Below are positions 42,337 through 50,890 of a stretch of DNA of 58,639 nucleotides, one piece after another. Numbering within the stretch: the stretch's first letter is position 1; each line of letters opens with the position of its first letter. The notes below the pieces were generated by a model that saw nothing but the letters and a program-made list of their open reading frames with translations, did no database searches and was not told the DNA's origin. Location of the stretch: positions 54,528-113,166 of the forward strand of contig NZ_LMUK01000023.1 in assembly GCF_009766005.1 (NCBI RefSeq), read 5' to 3'. This stretch comes from Bradyrhizobium sp. S69. GTDB lineage: Bacteria > Pseudomonadota > Alphaproteobacteria > Rhizobiales > Xanthobacteraceae. The translations under genes were made by a program, and so were the position numbers.

Positions 42337-43323
42337 TTAAGGAGTGGAGCGGATCGCGACCAGCAGATCCTTGCCAAATCGCTTCTCGAATTCCGGATCG
42401 AGCGACTTGACCGCATCGATGAAGGGCTGGCGATCGACTTTCTCGATCACGTCCATGCCGTTGCTGCGCACCTGTTCGAGCGAGGCGGCATCGAGCTGCG
42501 CCTGCCAAGTCGCCTCCGCCCCCGCCTTTGCCGCCGCGATCAGCGCGGTCTGATCGGCCGGAGCGAGCTGCTCGAACATGGCACGGTTGGCGATGAACGC
42601 GATCGGCGCGAAGAAGTGACCGGTTAATGTCAGGTATTTCTGCACTTCATAAAGACGGGAGCCGGCAATGGTCGGCACCGGATTTTCCTGCCCGTCGAGC
42701 CGGCCATCCTTCAGCGCGGTATAGACCAGCGGAAATTCCATCGGGACCACTTCGGCACCGAGCGCCTTGAACGTCATCTGATAGATCGGGTTCGGGATGA
42801 CGCGAATCTTCAGGCCCTTGATATCCTCGGGCGTGCGAACCGGCCGTTTGGAATTGGTGATGTTTCGAAAACCCTGCCGGCCGATCGCCAGCAGCGTCAG
42901 CCCCTTGTCGGCGAATTTGGTGGCGATCGCCGCGCCGACCGGACCTTGCGCCACGGCCTTGGCGTGAGCCGCGTCGCGGAACAGGAAGGGAATATCGAAC
43001 ACGCCCAGTTCGGGGACCACCGCACTGACCACCGAACCCGACAGCACCGCCATATCGACCGCGCCCGACTGGGTCGCCGCGAGGATGGCGTTCTCGCTAC
43101 CGAGGGCGTTGGTGGCGCGCTCGTCGAGCACGATGCGCTTGTCGGCCGCGGCCCCGAGCTTCTGACGAAGCTCATCGGCCCCCATCTGCTGCGGACTCTG
43201 CAGCTGGGAATTGAAGGCCAGAGAGACCAATCGAGGTGAGGCGGCAACCGGATGCAGGACCAGCAGCGTTGACGCCGCGACGATGGATCCGGCTTTCCAA
43301 AATCCTAGAACTTGATTGGGCAT
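42337..43323 (-). CDS. Orphan TRAP-type (DctP) solute-binding protein
   Basis: A 328-residue periplasmic protein: signal peptide MPNQVLGFWKAGSIVAASTL, cut near PVAA-SP. DctP landmarks are MAVLSGSVVSAVVPELGVFD, FLFRDAAHAKAVAQGPVG, the conserved Arg in GLKIRVIPNPIYQMTFKALG and DGQENPVPTIAGSRLYEVQKYLT in two adjacent parts. No DctQ/DctM membrane genes are adjacent, so it cannot form a local TRAP transporter. Its only partner is the downstream chemoreceptor gene. The start at 43323 sets the signal peptide; a longer GTG/ATG start adds non-signal residues. Confidence 0.9.
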   Translation of the reverse strand: MPNQVLGFWKAGSIVAASTLLVLHPVAASPRLVSLAFNSQLQSPQQMGADELRQKLGAAADKRIVLDERATNALGSENAILAATQSGAVDMAVLSGSVVSAVVPELGVFDIPFLFRDAAHAKAVAQGPVGAAIATKFADKGLTLLAIGRQGFRNITNSKRPVRTPEDIKGLKIRVIPNPIYQMTFKALGAEVVPMEFPLVYTALKDGRLDGQENPVPTIAGSRLYEVQKYLTLTGHFFAPIAFIANRAMFEQLAPADQTALIAAAKAGAEATWQAQLDAASLEQVRSNGMDVIEKVDRQPFIDAVKSLDPEFEKRFGKDLLVAIRSTP

Positions 43324-43457
43324 TCGACACCATGGCGTTACAATTGTCGTAACCATAGTGGTAGGTGGTGATTGAACCCTTAAGGGAATCCCCGTGGAAA
43401 CACGGGGATCGATTTCGCGTCGCATCTGCCGCGGCTGCTGAACCTTATCGCGAAAGA

Positions 43458-44261
43458 TTACGCCTTGCCCGTCCCCCATTTGCCGGCGCGCTTTTCCGCG
43501 AACGACGCCAGTCCTTCCGAGGCCTCCGCGGTTTGCCGCTTGGCCGAGTGCAGCTTGACCAGGCGCTTATAGGCCTCGTCATCGAAGGGCATGCCGCCGA
43601 ACGAGCTTTCCATCGCGAGCCGCTTGGTTTCGGCCAGCGCTTCCGGGCCATTACCGAGCAATTGCTCGACCACCTTGGCGCCGGCGGCTTCGAGATCGGC
43701 CAGCGGCACGACGTCGTGCACGAGGCCGATGCGGCGGGCGTCTTCGGCGCCGAACCGCTCGCCGGTCAGCGCATAGCGCCGCACCTGGCGCACGCCGATG
43801 GCGTCGCAGAGTTGCGGGATGATGATCGCAGCCGTCAGCCCCCAGCGCACTTCGGTGATCGAGAACAGCGCATTGTCGGCCGCGATCACGACGTCGCAGG
43901 CCGAGATGATCCCGGTGCCGCCGCCAAAACAGCCGCCTTGCACCAGCGCCACGGTCGGGATCGGCAGCGTATTGAGCCGCTGCACGGCTTCGAATGTGGC
44001 CTGCGACACCGTCTCGTTCTCTTCAGCCGAGCCCGGCCGCACCGCATTGATCCACTTCAGGTCGGCGCCGGCCTGAAAATGCTTGCCGTTGCCGCGGAGC
44101 ACCACGACGCGCAGATGAGGCTGCTTGCCCAGTTCCGCCATCGCCGCGAGCACGCCGTTGATCAGCCCGGCATCATAGGCGTTATTCACCTCAGGGCGAT
44201 TGAGCGTCACCGTCGCGACGCCGCGTTGATCGAGGCTCCACAAAACTGGATTGGCGGACAT
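43458..44261 (-). CDS. Enoyl-CoA hydratase/isomerase family protein
   Basis: A 267-residue crotonase-fold enzyme: oxyanion-hole loops GNGKHFQAGADLKWI and VQGGCFGGGTGIISACDVVI, and EVRWGLTAAIIIPQL. The Glu in this last stretch corresponds to one of the two catalytic acids; the other (near EGGGxGL) is replaced by GGGTGII, as in many methylglutaconyl-CoA hydratase-like proteins. Role: acyl-CoA hydration in fatty acid or branched-chain breakdown. The start at 44261 (MSANPVLWSLDQRGV) is preferred; the longer frame runs into repeat D. Confidence 0.9.
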   Translation of the reverse strand: MSANPVLWSLDQRGVATVTLNRPEVNNAYDAGLINGVLAAMAELGKQPHLRVVVLRGNGKHFQAGADLKWINAVRPGSAEENETVSQATFEAVQRLNTLPIPTVALVQGGCFGGGTGIISACDVVIAADNALFSITEVRWGLTAAIIIPQLCDAIGVRQVRRYALTGERFGAEDARRIGLVHDVVPLADLEAAGAKVVEQLLGNGPEALAETKRLAMESSFGGMPFDDEAYKRLVKLHSAKRQTAEASEGLASFAEKRAGKWGTGKA

Positions 44262-44344
44262 GGATGAGCGACTCCCTCGACGTTTTATGATTCTCGATGA
44301 TTGGCAATCGTTGCGCCCGGCACGATGCCGGGACATACCGGACC

Positions 44345-44511
44345 CGTCATCCTGAGAGGCTATTTGGACGTCATCCTGAGGTGCGAGCTCTTGCGAGCCT
44401 CGAAGGATGGCCGCACGCACGATGCTGAACACCATCCTTCGAGGCGCGCCAAAGATGGCGCGCACCTCAGGATGACGGCCGAGATAGCTTCGGCAGCCTC
44501 TCAGGATGACG
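44345..44511. repeat. Family P element nested inside another (copy D, outer and inner)
   Basis: The outer ends are CGTCATCCTGAGAGGCT (44345-44361) and AGCCTCTCAGGATGACG (44495-44511). Inside them a full 109-bp copy runs 44369-44477, ends CGTCATCCTGAGGTGCG and CGCACCTCAGGATGACG, core CGAAGGATGG ... CCATCCTTCG. The outer element thus looks interrupted by the inner one. The flank GCCGAGATAGCTTC matches copy A's flank inverted. Confidence 0.85.
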
Positions 44512-44668
44512 TCGAAATAGCTTCACAGACTCACTATGCCGGGATCGCACGCGTTGATCTATCACTTTTCGTCATGGCAGCACCGCTGGCTGCGGGAGCG
44601 GTTGCACGACGAGGCAGGCTTGTGGAAACTGGTCGAGAGATCACCAGGCAACAGGACACCATTCCCTC
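44512..44668. other. Intergenic remainder before the PanE-like gene
   Basis: Downstream of repeat D. Contains a phrase AATAGCTTCACAGACTCAC similar to sequence beside other repeat copies. Nothing further recognised; promoter of the gene at 44669 presumably lies here. Confidence 0.4.
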
Positions 44669-45643
44669 ATGCGTATCTGTATTTTCGGCGCGGGAGCCGT
44701 CGGCAGCCATTTCGCCGTGCGTCTGGCGCTGGCCGGGCATGATGTCTGCTGCGTGATGCGCGGACCGCACCTCGAAGCGGTGAAGGCCGGTGGCCTCAAG
44801 CTTCGGGTTGGCGATGCCGAGTATTCGGCCAGGATCAAAGCCTCCGACGATCCGGCCACGCTCGGCGCGCAGGATCTCGTGATCAGCACCTTGAAGGCCA
44901 CCGCCGTGAACAGCCTGGTCACCGGCCTGCCGCCGCTCTTGGGCGACGACACCGCCGTGGTGTTTGCGCAGAACGGCATTCCCTGGTGGTACGACCTCGG
45001 CCTGGCGGCGGATCATCCTGCGACCCCCGACCTCGGCATTCTCGATCCCGGCGGAAGATTGCGCGCCACGATCCCGATGCATCGGATCATCGGCGGCGTG
45101 ATCTTTTCGTCAAACGAAGTGATCGCGCCCGGCATTGCCGCCAACCTCTCGCCAGATCGCAACGTATTGTTGATCGGCGAATGCGACGATCGCGCGAGCG
45201 AACGGATCGAACGCTTGCGGGCGGTGCTCGGCGAGGCCTCGATCGCCTCGCCCGTGGTGCCGCGAATCCGCGAGGCGATCTGGTCCAAGCTGCTGACCAA
45301 TATGTCGATGTCGGTGCTGTGCCTGTTGACCGGCCAGACCGCACGCGCGGTGCGCGACGACGAGGCGTTGCGCGATGTAGTGCCGAGGTTATTGGACGAG
45401 GCCAACAGCATCGCGCAGAGCTGCTGCCCCGACGTCAAACGCGTCACCCGCAGCGGCCCGGCGCCGGACCACAAGCCTTCGATCTTGCAGGATTACGAAC
45501 TCGGCCGCGCCATGGAAATCGACGTGCTGGTGAAAGCGCCCGCCGCGTTCGCCCGCGCCGCCGGACTATCGACGCCGATGCTCGATCTGCTGGCCGGCCT
45601 CGCGATCCGCCAGGCGCGCGATAAGGGGCTTTATCAGGGATGA
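44669..45643 (+). CDS. Ketopantoate reductase-family protein (ApbA/PanE-like)
   Basis: A 324-residue NADP-dependent reductase: N-terminal GxGxxG in MRICIFGAGAVGSHFAVRLA, QNGIPWWYDLG in the hinge region, and SKLLTNMSMSVLCLLTGQ with the conserved catalytic Lys. Canonical PanE reduces 2-dehydropantoate to pantoate for CoA synthesis. This genome segment holds a second paralogue at 56 kb; both are long and diverged, so a different 2-oxo acid substrate is possible. It forms an apparent unit with the SDR gene 59 bp downstream. Confidence 0.85.
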   Translation: MRICIFGAGAVGSHFAVRLALAGHDVCCVMRGPHLEAVKAGGLKLRVGDAEYSARIKASDDPATLGAQDLVISTLKATAVNSLVTGLPPLLGDDTAVVFAQNGIPWWYDLGLAADHPATPDLGILDPGGRLRATIPMHRIIGGVIFSSNEVIAPGIAANLSPDRNVLLIGECDDRASERIERLRAVLGEASIASPVVPRIREAIWSKLLTNMSMSVLCLLTGQTARAVRDDEALRDVVPRLLDEANSIAQSCCPDVKRVTRSGPAPDHKPSILQDYELGRAMEIDVLVKAPAAFARAAGLSTPMLDLLAGLAIRQARDKGLYQG

Positions 45644-45702
45644 ACCAGCCGATGCATCTTCACCTTTCGGATAACTCTAAAATGAGCAGCGGGACTTAAA
45701 CC

Positions 45703-46485
45703 ATGCACATCAAAGACAAAGTCTGTGTCGTCACGGGCGCCGCGGGTGGCATCGGCGAGGCCGTTGCGCGCGCTTATGCGGCGGCGGGCGCGCGCGGCGT
45801 CGTGGTCGCGGATCTGAAAAGCTCACGCGAGCGGCTGGCCCATGTCGCGGGTGACATCGACGGTCTCGCGGTCACCGCCGATGTCGGCGAGGAGGCCGAC
45901 ATCAAGGCGTTAATCGCGGCAACCGAGGCCAAATACGGACCCGTAGATATCTTCTTCTCCAACGCCGGCCTGTCGCGCAAGGGACAGGAGGGCGCCTCCG
46001 ACGCCGATTGGGAGGTGAGCTGGCGGGTCCATGTGATGAGCCATGTGTTCGCATCGCGCGCGCTGGTGCCGGGCATGCTGGCGCGGGGATCCGGCTATCT
46101 GCTCAGCACGGCGTCGGCGGCGGGCTTGCTGGCATCGCTGAATTCGATGCCGTATGGCGTCACGAAAAATGCCGCCGTGGCGCTGGCCGAGCACCTCGCC
46201 ATCCAATATGGCGATCGCGGCATCCGGGTTTCCGTGCTGTGCCCCCAATCAGTACAGACCGGCATGACGACCGCCGGGCCAAGTGCGGCGCGGGTCGACG
46301 GCGTGATGCAGCCGGAAGAAGTGGCGCGCCTCGTGATCGAGGCGATGGCGGAAGAACGCTTTCTGATCCTGTCGCACCCGCAGGTGCAGGAATATGTGCT
46401 GCGCAAGGCCTCCAGCCGCGACCGCTGGCTCGCCGGAATGCGGCGACTGCGCGACAAGGTCTATGGCGCGCCGACCGCGGGGTGA
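45703..46485 (+). CDS. SDR-family oxidoreductase
   Basis: A 260-residue short-chain dehydrogenase: TGAAGGIG near residues 11-18, FSNAG, and YGVTKNAAVALAEHL with catalytic Tyr and Lys, preceded by the Ser in LLSTASAAG. It reduces or oxidises hydroxyl/keto groups with NAD(P)H; cofactor preference leans to NAD(H) from VVVADLK at the beta-2 Asp. It follows the ApbA-like gene and is convergent with the haloacid-dehalogenase-like gene. Confidence 0.93.
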   Translation: MHIKDKVCVVTGAAGGIGEAVARAYAAAGARGVVVADLKSSRERLAHVAGDIDGLAVTADVGEEADIKALIAATEAKYGPVDIFFSNAGLSRKGQEGASDADWEVSWRVHVMSHVFASRALVPGMLARGSGYLLSTASAAGLLASLNSMPYGVTKNAAVALAEHLAIQYGDRGIRVSVLCPQSVQTGMTTAGPSAARVDGVMQPEEVARLVIEAMAEERFLILSHPQVQEYVLRKASSRDRWLAGMRRLRDKVYGAPTAG

Positions 46486-46500
46486 AGCTTGCTTCGTCGT

Positions 46501-47202
46501 TTACGCGATCGCGTCGGCGAGGTCCGTCATGCTCGGCACCATCAGATCCGGCTGATGCGGGGTTTCGCCGAACGGCCGGCTGCGCCGGTCGATGAACGCG
46601 GTCTTCATGCCAGCCGATTTGGCGCCGATGCAGTCGAAGGCGTGGTTGGCCACGAACACGATCCGATCGGGTTTCAGCCCGCACAATTCAGCGGCCTTGG
46701 CATAGGTCGCGACATGCGGCTTGAACGAATTGGCCTCGGCAACCGAAATCACGCGATCGAACGGCACCTGATGATAGCGCTTCGCGGTCTCCAGCATATC
46801 GGGGTCGCCGTTGGAGAGCACGACGAGCTTGTATCTGGTACGCAACCGATCCAGCGCCGCCGGCACCTCCGGAAACGGTTTTAGTTTTTCGATCTCGCCC
46901 ACCAGAGTGCGAACGTCTTCCTTGGAATAGCTGATGCCAGCGCGGTCCATCACATGGGCGACGGCACGGTGACCGATCTCGCGATAGGGCGTGTGCTCGC
47001 GATGCAGCAGCGCATCGATCATCGAGTTTTCAAAATGCGTGCGCCGCCACCAGGTCACAAAGGCGTTCGGATCGCCCTTCCATCCTTTGTCCCTGAGAAA
47101 CGGCGTGGCGATCGTGGTCAACCCGCCCTGCATGTCGACCACCGTGCCGTACTGATCGAACATGCAGACTTTTACATTCTCCTTGATGGCCTCGGCGCTC
47201 AC
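46501..47202 (-). CDS. Haloacid dehalogenase type II-like HAD hydrolase
   Basis: A 233-residue HAD protein: nucleophile motif VCMFDQYGTVVD (first Asp), motif II VVLSNGDPDMLE, Lys in NSFKPHVATYAKA and motif III VANHAFDCIGAKSAGM. The arrangement follows L-2-haloacid dehalogenases, which hydrolyse 2-haloacids to D-2-hydroxyacids. The GTG start at 47202 has AAGGGGAG six bases upstream and is preferred over a longer frame that reads through a 15-bp tandem repeat. Neighbouring alpha/beta hydrolase and SDR could process products (inference). Confidence 0.85.
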   Translation of the reverse strand: MSAEAIKENVKVCMFDQYGTVVDMQGGLTTIATPFLRDKGWKGDPNAFVTWWRRTHFENSMIDALLHREHTPYREIGHRAVAHVMDRAGISYSKEDVRTLVGEIEKLKPFPEVPAALDRLRTRYKLVVLSNGDPDMLETAKRYHQVPFDRVISVAEANSFKPHVATYAKAAELCGLKPDRIVFVANHAFDCIGAKSAGMKTAFIDRRSRPFGETPHQPDLMVPSMTDLADAIA

Positions 47203-47279
47203 GGCGGTCTCCCCTTGGGTTTCTTGTTCTTGATATCGTGCCTTATATCCTGCCTTGGGGAACGCCGATTGCAATGGGT

Positions 47280-47309
47280 AATACCAAGGGGAGCAATACC
47301 AAGGGGAGC
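47280..47309. repeat. 15-bp perfect direct repeat
   Basis: AATACCAAGGGGAGC is present twice back to back (47280-47294 and 47295-47309), between the alpha/beta hydrolase stop and the HAD gene start. On the minus strand the unit contains GCTCCCCTTGG. The unit length equals that of several other tandem repeats in this window. Confidence 0.95.
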
Positions 47310-47317
47310 GGGTTCGC

Positions 47318-48001
47318 TCAGCGAGCGATCGCGCCGGCCCAGGCCGCGAACGCATCGAGGATTTCGTCCATCACCTCGCCATCCTTGCGGCCCGAGCGCA
47401 CCAGCACGTGGAACGAATGGTCGGCATCCCTCACCGGATGCAGCGTCGCCGATGGTCCCAAACCCTTGACGACGGGTTCCAGCAGCGTCAATTCCGCAAG
47501 CGCATCGCGGGTGCCTTGCAGAAACAGCATTGGCACATGCACGTCGGCCAGATGTTTCGCGCGATCCTTCGACGGCTTGCCGGCCGGATGCAGCGGAAAG
47601 CCGAAGAACGCCAGTCCGTGAACGCCGGCCAACGGCGCGATGGCCTGGGCCTGCGACGTCATGCGGCCACCAAACGATTTTCCGCCCGCGATCAGCGGCA
47701 GGCCGTCGCAGCATCGCGCGGCCTCCGCCACCGCGGCGCGCACGGCGGCATGCGCGACCGACGGTTGATCGGGCCGCTTGCTGCCTTTCTCCATATAGGG
47801 AAATTGATAGCGCAACGTCGCGATGCCGCGTTCGCCGAGACCGGCCGCAACCTTCGCCATGAACGGATGCGCCATCCCGGCGCCGGCGCCATGAGCAAAC
47901 ACAAAGCAGGCGCGCGCGTGCGGTGGCCGGGTCAATAGCCCGGAGACGGGCCCGGCATTTCCGGTTTCGATGACAAGCTCTTGCGCGTTGACAGCGGTCA
48001 T
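47318..48001 (-). CDS. Alpha/beta hydrolase, dienelactone-hydrolase-like small family
   Basis: A 227-residue hydrolase: oxyanion region VFAHGAGAGMAHPFM, nucleophile Ser in IAGGKSFGGRM, Asp near FLQGTRDALAE and His in VRDADHSFHV. It lacks signal peptide or membrane segments. Closest in layout to KANL3/Tex30-like and dienelactone-hydrolase-like proteins; substrate unknown. It lies upstream of the HAD gene on the same strand with about 115 bp between, containing the 15-bp repeat, and just downstream of the tRNA. Confidence 0.87.
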   Translation of the reverse strand: MTAVNAQELVIETGNAGPVSGLLTRPPHARACFVFAHGAGAGMAHPFMAKVAAGLGERGIATLRYQFPYMEKGSKRPDQPSVAHAAVRAAVAEAARCCDGLPLIAGGKSFGGRMTSQAQAIAPLAGVHGLAFFGFPLHPAGKPSKDRAKHLADVHVPMLFLQGTRDALAELTLLEPVVKGLGPSATLHPVRDADHSFHVLVRSGRKDGEVMDEILDAFAAWAGAIAR

Positions 48002-48034
48002 CCGACCCGAAACCCAGTAAAGATCGGGCTAAAA

Positions 48035-48111
48035 TGGCGATCCCGGCATGACTCGAACATGCGACCTACGGTTTAGGAAACCGTCGCTCTATCCGGCTGA
48101 GCTACGGGACC
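48035..48111 (-). tRNA. tRNA-Arg (anticodon CCT)
   Basis: A 77-nt tRNA including an encoded CCA. The acceptor arm is GGTCCCG/CGGGATC, the D-arm contains AGCTCAGCCGGATAGAGC, the anticodon stem ACGGT/ACCGT holds loop TTCCTAA, and the T-arm is GCATG-TTCGAGT-CATGC. CCT decodes AGG. The 3' end is followed by TTTTA, a short terminator-like run. A GC hairpin (48117-48136) stands immediately 5' of the gene. Confidence 0.96.
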
Positions 48112-48525
48112 GAAGAGCCCGCCGGAGACGGCGGGCGCTTGAAAGCTCCATAGCAGAGGAGCCGCCTGATCTCCAGCCCGGCCCGGAGCGGAAATAGCGC
48201 CTGCTTCGTCCTATCTGAAGCAATTCCCCTGCGCTTTTCGTACGTTGGCTTCGCGAAACCCGGGCGAGGCCGCCTTGGCGATCCGCTCGGGTGCTCGGTG
48301 TTCGCCAGGCCTCCACGAGAAACCATGGAAGCCAATGTTTTGCCGGATTGCGCCCGATTTCACGCGCAACCGGGCTGAGCCAGCCGCCCCCAACGGCAAG
48401 ACGGCCGCCCTCAGCCCTTGCCTAGCCCTCCCCAGCCTTTGGGCGATCCGCGCGTAAAGCTATACTGCTCAAACGATTCGCAACCGGAGGGATGCGGCAA
48501 CATCGAAATTCAGGAGTGACCTGAT
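48112..48525. other. Intergenic region upstream of tRNA-Arg and the sensor kinase
   Basis: A gap of about 414 bp without a convincing gene. It holds a GCCCGCC-ggagac-GGCGGGC hairpin at 48117-48136 in the tRNA leader, and short overlapping frames on both strands (about 60-75 codons) lacking ribosome sites or family features. The kinase promoter is expected at about 48440-48510. No direct repeat of the tRNA 3' end was seen. Confidence 0.45.
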
Positions 48526-50175
48526 ATGTGGGCCTTTCTGGAGCGCCTGTTGGATTCGTCCATGTTTTCTCCACATGGAATCTGTCTGCTGTGGCAACCG
48601 GAGCTGATCTGGCTGCACGTTGTCTCCGACGCCGTCATTGCCGCTTCGTATTTTTCAATCCCGTTCGCGCTGGCCATCGTGGTTTCGAGGCGGCGCGATT
48701 TCCAGTTCGGCTGGATCGGATGGTCGTTCGCGGCCTTCATCATGGCGTGCGGCCTCACCCATATTTTTTCGATCTATACGCTGTGGGTGCCGGTCTACGG
48801 CATAGAAGGCATCGTCAAGGCGATCACCGCGATCGCCTCCATCGTCACCGCGGTGATCCTGTGGCCGCTGATTCCGAAGATCATCGCCATTCCGTCCTCG
48901 GCCCAGTTGCGTCAGGCCTATGTGGCGCTCGAGGAAGAGGGCAAGCAGCGGCGCGGCGCCGAGACGCTGCTGCAACGGTTTCGCGAAACCGAGGCCACGG
49001 AGATGCAGATCAGGCAGGCCCAGAAGATGGAGGCGGTCGGCCAACTGACCGGCGGCATCGCGCATGATTTCAACAACATCCTTACCGTGATCACGGGAAC
49101 GATCGAGATCCTGGCCGACGCGGTGGCCGACCGGCCGGAGCTCGCCGGAATCGCAAAACTGATCGACGAGGCCGCCTCGCGAGGTGCGGCGTTGACGCAG
49201 CATCTACTGGCCTTTGCCCGCAAACAGCCGCTGCAACCGACCAGCGTCGACATCAACGCCCTGATCGTCGACACCGTGCAGCTTCTCAAGCCCGCGATCG
49301 GAGAACTCGTCACCATCGATTTCCAGCCCGGCGAGCGGATTTACCCGGCGCTGGTCGATTCCAACCAGTTGGCGACGGCGATCCTCAATCTGGCGCTGAA
49401 CGCGCGCGACGCAATGCCGAATGGCGGTCAACTGAGAATCGAAACCAGCAATATCGAATTGCAGGCCAATGCGATCAAAACCTTCGACGGCCCCGCCGCC
49501 GGCAAATATGTGATGATTTCGTTCAGCGACACCGGCCACGGCATCGCGGCGGCCGATTTGAACAAGGTGTTCGAGCCGTTCTATACGACCAAGGAAGTCG
49601 GCAAGGGCACCGGGCTTGGGCTCAGCATGGTGTATGGCTTCGTCAAGCAATCCAACGGACACATCACCATTCAGAGCGAGAAAGGCTTTGGCACGACGAT
49701 CCTGATCTGTCTTCCCCCGGCGGAAGCCACGGCCATAACACCCGCCAACATCGACGTCCCGGGATCGGCCCGGCAAGTTCAGGAGACCATCCTGGTGGTC
49801 GAAGACGACCCGCTGGTTCGCACTTACGTGCTGGCCCAGATCAAGAGCCTCGGTTACCGCACCCTTTCGGCAAGCAACGGGCCGGAGGCGCTCAACGTGC
49901 TGCGCAGCAAGGAGCCGATCGATCTTCTGTTCACCGACGTCATCATGCCGGGCTCGATCAACGGGCGCCAGCTTTCGATCGAGGCCTTGAAACTAAGGCC
50001 TGCGCTCAAGGTCCTGTTCACGTCGGGCTATACCGAAAACGCGATCGACCATGACGGCAGGCTCGATCAGGGCGTTCAATTGCTGAGGAAACCCTACCGG
50101 CGATCCGATCTCGCCAACATGCTGCGCACCGCCCTGACCAGCGGTGCTGCGGATCTTGTCGAGCAGTCGGTGTAA
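48526..50175 (+). CDS. Hybrid histidine kinase with ETR1-like ethylene-receptor sensor domain
   Basis: A 549-residue membrane kinase. Residues about 20-125 are three TM helices resembling the ethylene-binding domain of plant ETR1. D35, Y42, P46, C75 and H79 align with ETR1 D25, Y32, P36, C65 and H69 at identical spacing (SDAVIAASYFSIP; FIMACGLTHIF). A coiled linker (about 125-165) follows. The HisKA domain has H180 in GGIAHDFNN, and the HATPase has N292, DTGHG (335-339) and GTGLGLS. A C-terminal receiver (about 420-540) carries D471 in LLFTDVIMPG. Cys and His are the known copper(I) ligands for ethylene. AGGAG lies upstream of the ATG. The response output is unknown. Confidence 0.88.
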   Translation: MWAFLERLLDSSMFSPHGICLLWQPELIWLHVVSDAVIAASYFSIPFALAIVVSRRRDFQFGWIGWSFAAFIMACGLTHIFSIYTLWVPVYGIEGIVKAITAIASIVTAVILWPLIPKIIAIPSSAQLRQAYVALEEEGKQRRGAETLLQRFRETEATEMQIRQAQKMEAVGQLTGGIAHDFNNILTVITGTIEILADAVADRPELAGIAKLIDEAASRGAALTQHLLAFARKQPLQPTSVDINALIVDTVQLLKPAIGELVTIDFQPGERIYPALVDSNQLATAILNLALNARDAMPNGGQLRIETSNIELQANAIKTFDGPAAGKYVMISFSDTGHGIAAADLNKVFEPFYTTKEVGKGTGLGLSMVYGFVKQSNGHITIQSEKGFGTTILICLPPAEATAITPANIDVPGSARQVQETILVVEDDPLVRTYVLAQIKSLGYRTLSASNGPEALNVLRSKEPIDLLFTDVIMPGSINGRQLSIEALKLRPALKVLFTSGYTENAIDHDGRLDQGVQLLRKPYRRSDLANMLRTALTSGAADLVEQSV

Positions 50176-50206
50176 CGGCCCAAGCTTCGGCTATGTCAAG
50201 CGCCGG

Positions 50207-50890
50207 CTATTTCAACAGCCCGCCACGCTCGGCGACCAGCGTGGCGATCGCTTCCCCGGCCGCGCCGGCTTCGCGAAAGCCGGCGATCACGCCGGCGCGA
50301 TCCGCCTCCGGGCGGTTCTGGCTCATCTTCCACTTGCCTTCGATGCGGACAATTGAAATCTGGACGCCAACGATGCCGCGCATCTGCGCCGCGATGAAGT
50401 TTTGCGGCGCATCGTCGACCTGCCAGGGCTCAGCGCGGAGGCTTTCGCGGCTGCCGGTCAAACCCTCGATCTGACGGCGCAACCAGGCATCATCGTTCAT
50501 GATTTGAGGACGGCCCCAGGCGTGGACCGTGGCGTAGTTCCAGGTCGGAACCACCTTGCCGGTTTCGCGCTTGGTCGCGTACCAGGACGGCGTGACGTAA
50601 TCCTGCGGTCCCTGGAATACGACCAGACACTCCTCCACCGCCTCCAGTTCGCGCCATTGCGGATTGGCCCGCGCCATATGAAGCCGCAGCGTGCCCAAAT
50701 CTCCCTTGGAAGCGTCGCTCACCGCCGAAGCGTCGCCTCCCTCGGAAGCTTTGGAGTCGAGCAGGAACGGAAACGGATTGGCGATCAACCCGCCGGGGCC
50801 GGCCGTGATCAACAGGCCGAGCGGATGCGCCCGCATCAGCGCGTGCTGGACCTCGATGCGATCCTCGCGAAAGGCAGACGGCTGGTACAT
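50207..50890 (-). CDS. PaiB-like FMN-binding negative regulator family protein
   Basis: A 227-residue protein: opening MYQPSAFREDRIEVQHALMR, central LGLLITAGPGGLIANPFPF, YVTPSWYATKRETGKVVPTW and the conserved NYATVHAWG. These mark the PaiB/FMN-binding split-barrel family, first described as regulators of sporulation and protease genes in Bacillus. Heme or FMN binding is plausible. There is a Ser/Asp/Gly-rich insertion (SKASEGGDASAVSDASK) after the second strand, likely a surface loop. The start at 50890 is well supported by family alignment. Confidence 0.87.
   Translation of the reverse strand: MYQPSAFREDRIEVQHALMRAHPLGLLITAGPGGLIANPFPFLLDSKASEGGDASAVSDASKGDLGTLRLHMARANPQWRELEAVEECLVVFQGPQDYVTPSWYATKRETGKVVPTWNYATVHAWGRPQIMNDDAWLRRQIEGLTGSRESLRAEPWQVDDAPQNFIAAQMRGIVGVQISIVRIEGKWKMSQNRPEADRAGVIAGFREAGAAGEAIATLVAERGGLLK

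Noticed and set aside
48035..48111. tRNA-Arg as integration site of a genomic island
   Set aside because: No integrase, no second copy of the tRNA 3' end and no change of gene character on either side were seen.
48245..48457. 70-codon frame upstream of the sensor kinase
   Set aside because: No Shine-Dalgarno, no homologous features and overlapping antisense frames of similar length.
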